Shown: positions 7,396 through 12,113 of the stretch, one piece after another
Numbering within the stretch: position 1 is the stretch's first letter
How the letters are laid out: every line of letters starts with the position of its first letter
Assembly: GCA_018056045.1 (NCBI GenBank)
Contig: JAGPGI010000042.1
Coordinates: 1 to 12,113, forward strand
Origin: Paracoccus sp. (in: a-proteobacteria)
GTDB taxonomy: Bacteria > Pseudomonadota > Alphaproteobacteria > Rhodobacterales > Rhodobacteraceae
Direction: 5' to 3'
Length of the DNA: 12,113 nt
Made by a program: the position numbers and the translations under genes
Notes under the pieces: model-generated
What the model was told of the DNA's origin: nothing
Seen by the model: only the letters and a program-made list of their open reading frames with translations
Databases searched by the model: none

Positions 7396-8202
7396 TCACT
7401 CCTCCGCGCGCTTTTGCCGGTCGGACGCCCGCGCCTCGACCACGATCAGCCGGACCTCGGCCGCCTCGAGCATCCGGGCGGCGCGGTCGTCGATGCCGTC
7501 ATCGGTGATGACGGTGTGAATGCGGGTCAGCGGGCACAAGAGCAGGCTGGAGCGCTGGCGGAATTTCGAGCTGTCGGCCAGCACCACCAGCTCATCGGCC
7601 TGATCAATCAGCTTCTGCTCGGCCTGAACCAGCAGCGGATCGCCCTCCATCAGGCCCAGGGGACCAAGGCCGCGGCAGCCCATGAACATGCGCCTGGCAT
7701 AGAAATGGCTGGAGCCATCGGCGTCGAACGGCGACAGGATGATGTTCTGTTCACGATAGATCGCGCCCGCCGGCACCAGCACGGTGTTTCTGGACTGCTT
7801 CAAGAGATGCTCGGCGATCGGAAAACTGTTGGTAAAGACCTGCAATCGCTTGGTGGTCAGCGGATGCACCATCTGGAATGTGGTGGTGCCGCCATTGACG
7901 ATGATCGCGTCGCCATCCTCGCACAGATCCACCGCCGCCTGCGCGATGGCGCGCTTTTCGGCGATATGCAGGGTCTGGCTCACCGCAAAGGGCCGGGCAT
8001 TGATGCCGACGAATTGCGGCGGCGTGATCGCTTCGGCCCCGCCCCGCACGCGCCGCAGCTTCTTCATCATATGCAACTGCGCGATGTCGCGCCGCACCGT
8101 CGCCTCGGATGCGCCGGTAAGCGCGCAAAGATCGGCCACCGTGACCACCGGCCGTTCCTGCACCGCCGAGAGGATAATCCGATGGCGTTCGGTTTCCAGC
8201 AT
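7396..8202 (-). CDS. rhaR: DeoR-family transcriptional regulator of the rhamnose genes
   Basis: A 268-residue DeoR-type regulator. The N-terminal winged helix spans about residues 1-57. It includes [20 protein letters not shown] and the recognition-helix motif [15 protein letters not shown], the hallmark of the family. The C-terminal sugar-phosphate-sensing domain contains [11 protein letters not shown], a typical ligand-loop GGTT, and LADSSKF. In Rhizobium leguminosarum the orthologue is the negative regulator of both rhamnose operons, and the divergent arrangement here fits that. The start at 8202 has an AGGGGG ribosome-binding site (complement of 8207-8212) four bases away. An in-frame start 17 codons upstream lacks family support. 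The C-terminus runs directly into the permease remnant after a TGA, so this gene borders the deletion. The effector (rhamnulose, its phosphate or a catabolite) is not evident from the sequence. Confidence 0.92.
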   Translation of the reverse strand: MLETERHRIILSAVQERPVVTVADLCALTGASEATVRRDIAQLHMMKKLRRVRGGAEAITPPQFVGINARPFAVSQTLHIAEKRAIAQAAVDLCEDGDAIIVNGGTTTFQMVHPLTTKRLQVFTNSFPIAEHLLKQSRNTVLVPAGAIYREQNIILSPFDADGSSHFYARRMFMGCRGLGPLGLMEGDPLLVQAEQKLIDQADELVVLADSSKFRQRSSLLLCPLTRIHTVITDDGIDDRAARMLEAAEVRLIVVEARASDRQKRAEE

Positions 8203-8248
8203 GTCGCCCCCTGCATATCGCGCAAGGCTTCCATCCGCTTCAAGCATT

Positions 8249-8265
8249 GTCAATCATTTTCAATC
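8249..8265 (+). promoter_or_regulatory. Candidate RhaR operator 1 (rhaR side)
   Basis: The 17-mer GTCAATCATTTTCAATC contains two TCAATC half-sites (8250-8255 and 8260-8265) spaced ten bases, one helical turn, apart. The same 17-mer, with a single mismatch, recurs in inverted orientation at 8304-8320. Read toward rhaR, its outer edge contains TTGACA (8253-8248), a consensus -35 hexamer, so bound repressor would occlude rhaR transcription. A good -10 box at the right distance is not visible. Confidence 0.6.
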
Positions 8266-8303
8266 GCAGAAAGTCATTCTGCGCCTGCACAATGCGCGTT
8301 TAT

Positions 8304-8320
8304 GATTGAAATTGATTGAC
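8304..8320 (-). promoter_or_regulatory. Candidate RhaR operator 2 (rhaD side)
   Basis: The plus strand reads GATTGAAATTGATTGAC, whose complement matches operator 1 at 16 of 17 positions. It holds two GATTGA half-sites (8304-8309 and 8314-8319), again ten bases apart. It lies 55 bp from operator 1, roughly five helical turns, in inverted orientation. Its outer edge merges into a possible rhaD -35 box. Tandem half-sites with oppositely oriented copies suit a DeoR-type oligomeric repressor controlling both divergent operons. Confidence 0.6.
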
Positions 8321-8345
8321 GCTGGCCCGGACGGGCGTGTATCCG
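8316..8345 (+). promoter_or_regulatory. Candidate rhaD promoter
   Basis: TTGACG (8316-8321) and TATCCG (8340-8345), 18 bases apart, form a plausible sigma-70 promoter. It would give a leader of about 40 bases before the rhaD ATG. The -35 box overlaps the end of operator 2, consistent with repression by RhaR. Assigned by eye; the -10 box is a poor match. Confidence 0.35.
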
Positions 8346-8389
8346 AAACAGCAAGGCGGCCCCGGCCGGTCGCCTCAGCGGAGGCATCC

Positions 8390-10492
8390 ATGACCCAGAC
8401 CAATACCGGAAATTTTCTTGAAAATCTGTGGGACAGCGACAAGTCCGCGTCGATGAGCGAATCCGGAAAGCTGCTTTACCGCTCGAATCTGCTGGGCTCG
8501 GACAAGCGGGTGACGAATTACGGCGGCGGCAATACCTCGGCCAAGGTGATCGAGACCGACCCGCTGACCGGCGAGGCGGTCGAGGTGCTGTGGGTCAAGG
8601 GCTCGGGCGGCGATATCGGCTCAATGAAGCTGGACGGCTTTTCGACGCTTTACATGGACAAGCTCCGCGCCCTGAAAAGCAAGTATCGCGGCCCCGCCTT
8701 CGAGGATGAGATGGTCGGCTATCTGCCCCATTGCACCTTTGCGCTGAACCCGCGCGCGGCCTCCATCGACACGCCGCTGCATGCCTACGTGCCGAAAAAG
8801 CATGTCGATCACGTCCATTCCGACGCCATTATCGCCATCGCCGCATCCGTGAATTCCCGCGCGCTGACGGCCGAGATCTTCGGGAATGAGATCGGCTGGC
8901 TGCCATGGAAAAAACCGGGCTATGAGCTGGGCCTGTGGCTTGAGAAATTCGCCACCGAAAACCCTCAGGCCAAGGGCTGCGTGCTGGAAAGCCACGGGCT
9001 CTTCACCTGGGCCGACACGGCCGAGGACTGCTATCAGACCACTCTCGACATCATCAACAAGGCCGCGGCATGGCTTGAGGCGCGGATGGCGGGCAAGCCT
9101 GCATTCGGCGGAGAAAAGCGTCCCACCCTGCCCGAGGCGCAACGCCGCGAGATCGCTGCCCGGCTGATGCCGGTGATCCGCGGGCTGATCTCCGGTGATC
9201 GCCACAAGGTCGGGCATTTCGACGACCAGAAGGCGGTGCTGGACTTTGTCGGCTCGAACATGCTCGACGAGCTGGCGCCCCTTGGCACCTCCTGTCCCGA
9301 CCATTTCCTGCGCACCAAGATCCGGCCGCTGGTCGTCGATTTCGACCCGGCGAACCCCGATATTCAGGCGACGATTGCCGGGCTGGCGGATGCCGTCGCC
9401 GCCTACCGCGCCGATTACGCCGCCTATTACGCGCGCTGCAAGCACCCCGACAGCCCGGCTTTGCGCGACCCGAATGCGGTCGTCTATCTGGTGCCGGGCG
9501 TCGGCATGCTGACATTCGCGCTGGACAAGGCGACGGCCCGCATCTCGGGCGAATTCTATGTCAACGCCATCAACGTGATGCGCGGCGCCTCCGGCGTCTC
9601 GACCTATCAGGGCCTGCCCGAGCAGGAGGCCTTCGATATCGAATACTGGCTGCTTGAAGAGGCGAAACTCCAGCGCATGCCCAAGCCGAAATCGCTGGCG
9701 GGCCGCATCGCGCTGATCACCGGCGGCGCCGGCGGCATCGGCGCGGCGACGGCCGAGCGTTTCCTGCGCGAAGGCGCCTGCGTCATGCTGGCCGATATCG
9801 ACGCCGCCGCGCTCGATGAGGTGACAAGCGGCTTTGCCGCGCGCCACGGCAGGGACATGGTGCGCGGCGTGCAGATGAACGTCACCGACGAGGCACAGGT
9901 GATCCGCGCCTATGCCGATCTGGCGGTCGAATTCGGCGGCATCGACATTCTGGTCTCGAATGCCGGCATCGCCTCATCCGCGCCCATCGAGGAGACCACT
10001 CTGGCCTTGTGGAACCGCAACATGGACATCCTGTCCACCGGCTATTTCCTTGTCTCGCGCGAGGCGTTCCGGATGTTGCGGGTGCAGGATATCGGCGGCG
10101 CGGTGGTCTTTGTGGCCTCGAAGAACGGGCTCGCCGCCAGCCCCAATGCCAGCGCCTATTGCACCGCCAAGGCGGCGGAAATCCATCTGGCCCGCTGCCT
10201 CGCGCTTGAAGGCGCCGGCGCCGGCATCCGCGTCAATGTCGTCAATCCCGATGCGGTGCTGCGCGGATCGAAAATCTGGGCGGGCGAATGGCTGGATCAG
10301 CGCGCCGCGACCTATCAGACCGACAAGGAGGGGCTTGAGGAAATGTATCGCCAACGCTCGATGCTGAAGCGATCCGTGCTGCCCGAGGACATCGCCGAGG
10401 GCGCCTATTTCCTTGCCAGCGACCTCAGCGCGAAATCGACCGGCAATATCCTCAATGTGGACGCTGGCAACGTCCAGGCATTCACCCGGTGA
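8390..10492 (+). CDS. rhaD: Bifunctional rhamnulose-1-phosphate aldolase/short-chain dehydrogenase
   Basis: A 700-residue fusion protein. Residues about 25-430 are a class II (zinc) aldolase with GGGNTS (45-50), metal ligands H141 and H143 in HVHSD, and H202 in ESHG. This half cleaves L-rhamnulose 1-phosphate to dihydroxyacetone phosphate and L-lactaldehyde. Residues about 435-700 are a short-chain dehydrogenase with TGGAGGIG (444-451), an acidic NAD-preferring D469, NAG (524-526), Ser577, and Y590-x3-K594. This domain probably oxidises the lactaldehyde to lactate, as shown for related RhaEW fusions. Length and architecture match the known aldolase-dehydrogenase family, and no catalytic residue is missing. 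A GGAGG site at 8380-8384 sets the ATG at 8390. A TTG 28 codons upstream would lie inside operator 2. It is the first gene of the operon, followed directly by rhaI. Confidence 0.95.
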   Translation: MTQTNTGNFLENLWDSDKSASMSESGKLLYRSNLLGSDKRVTNYGGGNTSAKVIETDPLTGEAVEVLWVKGSGGDIGSMKLDGFSTLYMDKLRALKSKYRGPAFEDEMVGYLPHCTFALNPRAASIDTPLHAYVPKKHVDHVHSDAIIAIAASVNSRALTAEIFGNEIGWLPWKKPGYELGLWLEKFATENPQAKGCVLESHGLFTWADTAEDCYQTTLDIINKAAAWLEARMAGKPAFGGEKRPTLPEAQRREIAARLMPVIRGLISGDRHKVGHFDDQKAVLDFVGSNMLDELAPLGTSCPDHFLRTKIRPLVVDFDPANPDIQATIAGLADAVAAYRADYAAYYARCKHPDSPALRDPNAVVYLVPGVGMLTFALDKATARISGEFYVNAINVMRGASGVSTYQGLPEQEAFDIEYWLLEEAKLQRMPKPKSLAGRIALITGGAGGIGAATAERFLREGACVMLADIDAAALDEVTSGFAARHGRDMVRGVQMNVTDEAQVIRAYADLAVEFGGIDILVSNAGIASSAPIEETTLALWNRNMDILSTGYFLVSREAFRMLRVQDIGGAVVFVASKNGLAASPNASAYCTAKAAEIHLARCLALEGAGAGIRVNVVNPDAVLRGSKIWAGEWLDQRAATYQTDKEGLEEMYRQRSMLKRSVLPEDIAEGAYFLASDLSAKSTGNILNVDAGNVQAFTR

Positions 10493-11772
10493 TGGCCATG
10501 ATCGACCCGCATCTGATCGAGGCCGAAAACGCCCGCCACGGCACCCATCTGGCGCGGGATTTCGACGCGCTTGGCGAAAGGCTCGGCCGCATCGGCCTCG
10601 ATATCGAGGCGCTGACGCGGCGCGCCATGGATTTCGGCGTCGCCATTCCCAGCTGGGGCACCGGCACCGGCGGCACCCGCTTTGCCCGCTTTCCCGGCGC
10701 GGGCGAGCCGAACGGCATCTTCGACAAGCTCGACGATTGCGGCGTCATCCACCAGCTCAGCGCCGCCACCCCCCGCGTCAGCCTGCATATCCCGTGGGAC
10801 AAGGCCGACCCCGCGCTTTTGCGCGAAAAGGCCGAGGCGCTGGGGCTGGGCTTTGACGCCATGAACTCGAACACGTTCCAGGATCAGCCGGGACAGCGGC
10901 ACAGCTACAAATTCGGCTCGCTGGCCCACAATGCCCCCGCGACCCGCCAGCAGGCCATCGAGCATAATCTGGAATGCATCGAGATCGGCCGGCAGATCGG
11001 CTCGAAGGCATTGACGGTCTGGATCGGCGACGGCTCGAACTTTCCCGGCCAGACCTCCTTTACCCGCCAGTTCGAGGACTATCTGACCTCGATGAAGGCG
11101 ATCTATGCCGGCCTGCCCGATGACTGGCGGATTTTCAGCGAACACAAAATCTATGAGCCGGCCTTCTATTCGACCGTGGTTCAGGACTGGGGCACCAGCC
11201 TGATGACCGCGCAGGAACTGGGCCCCAAAGCGCAATGTCTGGTCGATCTGGGCCATCACGCGCCCAATGTGAATATCGAAATGATCGTCGCCCGGCTGAT
11301 CCGCGCCGGCAAGCTGGGCGGGTTTCATTTCAATGACAGCAAATATGGCGATGACGATCTGGACAGCGGCACCATCGACCCGTTCCGGCTGTTTCTGGTC
11401 TTCAACGAGCTGGTCGAGCTGGAAAATACCCCCGGCCTGAACCTGTCGCACATGATCGACCAAAGCCACAATGTCACCGACCCGATCGAAAGCCTGATCG
11501 TCTCGGCCTGCGAGATCCAGCGCGCCTATGTTCAGGCCTCGCTGGTCGATGCCGCGGCGCTGGGGGAATACCGTCACCAGAATGACGCGCTGATGGCGGC
11601 GGCAACGCTGCGCGCGGCCTTCCGCACCGATGTCGAGCCGATCCTCGCCATGGCGCGGCTGCGCGCGGGGGCGGCCATCGACCCGATCGCGGCCTATCGC
11701 GCCTCGGGCTATCGCGCCCGCGTCGCGGCCCTGCGGCCCAAGGCGTCAGGCGGCGGCGGCGGCATTGTCTGA
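10492..11772 (+). CDS. rhaI: L-rhamnose isomerase (RhaI type)
   Basis: A 426-residue metal-dependent isomerase converting L-rhamnose to L-rhamnulose. It resembles the Pseudomonas stutzeri/Rhizobium RhaI type rather than E. coli RhaA. Metal-ligand and catalytic residues known from the P. stutzeri enzyme are recognisable. They are E217 in FSEHKIYEPAF, D252 and H255 in LVDLGHHAPN, H279 with D287 and D289 in GGFHFNDSKYGDDD, and D323 in HMIDQSH. The ATG at 10492 overlaps the rhaD stop by one base (TGATG), so translation is probably coupled. A second in-frame ATG at 10498 has a GGTGAT run upstream and is equally possible. The C-terminus ends in a Gly5 run encoded by five GGC codons (11749-11763), probably a flexible tail. 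It closes the rhaD-rhaI operon. Confidence 0.95.
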   Translation: MAMIDPHLIEAENARHGTHLARDFDALGERLGRIGLDIEALTRRAMDFGVAIPSWGTGTGGTRFARFPGAGEPNGIFDKLDDCGVIHQLSAATPRVSLHIPWDKADPALLREKAEALGLGFDAMNSNTFQDQPGQRHSYKFGSLAHNAPATRQQAIEHNLECIEIGRQIGSKALTVWIGDGSNFPGQTSFTRQFEDYLTSMKAIYAGLPDDWRIFSEHKIYEPAFYSTVVQDWGTSLMTAQELGPKAQCLVDLGHHAPNVNIEMIVARLIRAGKLGGFHFNDSKYGDDDLDSGTIDPFRLFLVFNELVELENTPGLNLSHMIDQSHNVTDPIESLIVSACEIQRAYVQASLVDAAALGEYRHQNDALMAAATLRAAFRTDVEPILAMARLRAGAAIDPIAAYRASGYRARVAALRPKASGGGGGIV

Positions 11773-11793
11773 GGCGGGCTGAATCGCCCTGCC
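11773..11793. terminator. Possible terminator hairpin after rhaI
   Basis: Immediately after the rhaI stop, GGCGGGC can pair with GCCCTGCC around a six-base loop, leaving one bulged T. It sits between the convergent ends of rhaI and the last gene. There is no T-tract, so termination by this structure is only suggested by position. Confidence 0.35.
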
Positions 11794-11812
11794 CCGCTCT
11801 CGACGGCCGGTC

Positions 11813-12113
11813 TCAGGGCGCGACCGGACCGGCGGCCCCGACAAAGCGATAGCGGCAGTTGAACTGGTGGCGCGCCATGACCGCGATGCGGCCATCGCCA
11901 TGGCGCAGCACCGCATCCCCGGCCGGCACCTCGATCTCGGCCGCGTCCTCGCCGATGCGCAGCCGGCAGTCATCGGGCAGGCAGATCGCCTGCAGCGGCG
12001 CATAGCGCGGCTTGAAGACCCTTGCGTCGCAAAGCGGCAGATGCGTCCGCTCGAACGCGGCGCGGTCGGCCTCAAAGCGGTTCCCGCTCTGGTCGCGCAG
12101 CATCATCTGCACC
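11813..12113 (-). CDS. Unidentified protein, C-terminal part (5' end outside window)
   Basis: A minus-strand frame is open from the window edge to a TGA at 11815-11813, giving about 100 residues. A GTG at 12112 and ATG codons at 12106 and 12103 are possible starts, but the frame may continue beyond the window. I do not recognise the protein. It appears soluble, with no membrane segment. Two stretches 64 residues apart share a pattern: LRDQSGNRF...AAFERTH near the start and LRHGDGRIAV...HQFNCRY near the end (L, R, G, R, F and an aromatic or His at equal spacing). This suggests a duplicated small beta unit, loosely like PGDYL-type domains. It converges on rhaI with 40 bp between the stops. Coding status is supported by GC-rich third positions; any function is unknown. 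Confidence 0.6.
   Translation of the reverse strand, partial: VQMMLRDQSGNRFEADRAAFERTHLPLCDARVFKPRYAPLQAICLPDDCRLRIGEDAAEIEVPAGDAVLRHGDGRIAVMARHQFNCRYRFVGAAGPVAP

Noticed and set aside
6926..7399. Extended mutarotase with about 52 extra N-terminal residues
   Set aside because: The extra part is the permease remnant read in the wrong frame. Family members begin at the MTQKYAF equivalent, so the start at 7243 is preferred.
8225..8253. Full sigma-70 promoter for rhaR using TTGACA at 8253-8248
   Set aside because: The -35 word is perfect, but no acceptable -10 box occurs 16-18 bases away, so only the -35-like word within the operator is noted.
8306..8389. N-terminal extension of rhaD from a TTG codon
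   Set aside because: It would start inside operator 2 and overlap the candidate promoter. The ATG at 8390 has a GGAGG site at correct spacing.
8621..9847. Minus-strand open frame inside rhaD
   Set aside because: Antisense to the conserved aldolase and dehydrogenase motifs; no recognisable domain or ribosome-binding site.
10405..11577. Minus-strand open frame opposite rhaI
   Set aside because: Antisense to an isomerase with all metal ligands in place; no motif in the translated product.

Overview
The window is GC-rich, densely packed DNA with strong GC bias at third codon positions. The genes resemble alphaproteobacterial families, probably Rhodobacterales and possibly Paracoccus-like. That placement is an inference from gene content and composition; no rRNA or other taxonomic marker is present. 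I see no tRNA, rRNA, CRISPR array, insertion sequence or phage gene.

Left part (1-4326). The window opens inside lysC (aspartokinase, minus strand, 3' end off the window). A 273-bp gap separates it from a plus-strand phospholipase D/cardiolipin-synthase (ClsC-like) gene. This converges, across a GC-rich hairpin, on a minus-strand aldehyde dehydrogenase of the 2-oxoglutarate-semialdehyde (2,5-dioxovalerate) type. Divergent from the dehydrogenase is a small KdgF-like cupin. The last two point to sugar-acid or uronate catabolism.

Right part (4336-11772). This is an L-rhamnose catabolic locus in the two-operon layout described for Rhizobium leguminosarum: rhaR...rhaU-rhaK on one strand, and rhaD-rhaI divergent from it. 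Here the minus-strand unit reads rhaR, a 51-codon remnant of an ABC permease (rhaQ tail), rhaU/rhaM (mutarotase), rhaK (FGGY kinase) and an MFS transporter. The plus-strand unit reads rhaD (aldolase fused to a short-chain dehydrogenase) and rhaI (isomerase). The enzymes make a complete route: mutarotation, isomerisation to L-rhamnulose, phosphorylation, and cleavage to dihydroxyacetone phosphate plus L-lactaldehyde, which the fused dehydrogenase domain probably oxidises.

The most notable feature is what is absent. The transporter genes rhaS, rhaT, rhaP and nearly all of rhaQ are gone from between rhaR and rhaU, leaving only the permease C-terminus, which overlaps the rhaU start. The MFS gene directly after rhaK is a plausible replacement importer. 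The rhaR-rhaD intergenic region carries two near-identical 17-bp elements in opposite orientation, each built from two TCAATC half-sites one helical turn apart. These are good candidates for RhaR operators.

The window ends with the C-terminal part of an unidentified small protein on the minus strand. I found no entirely new system. The noteworthy points are the transporter deletion or replacement and the twin operators.
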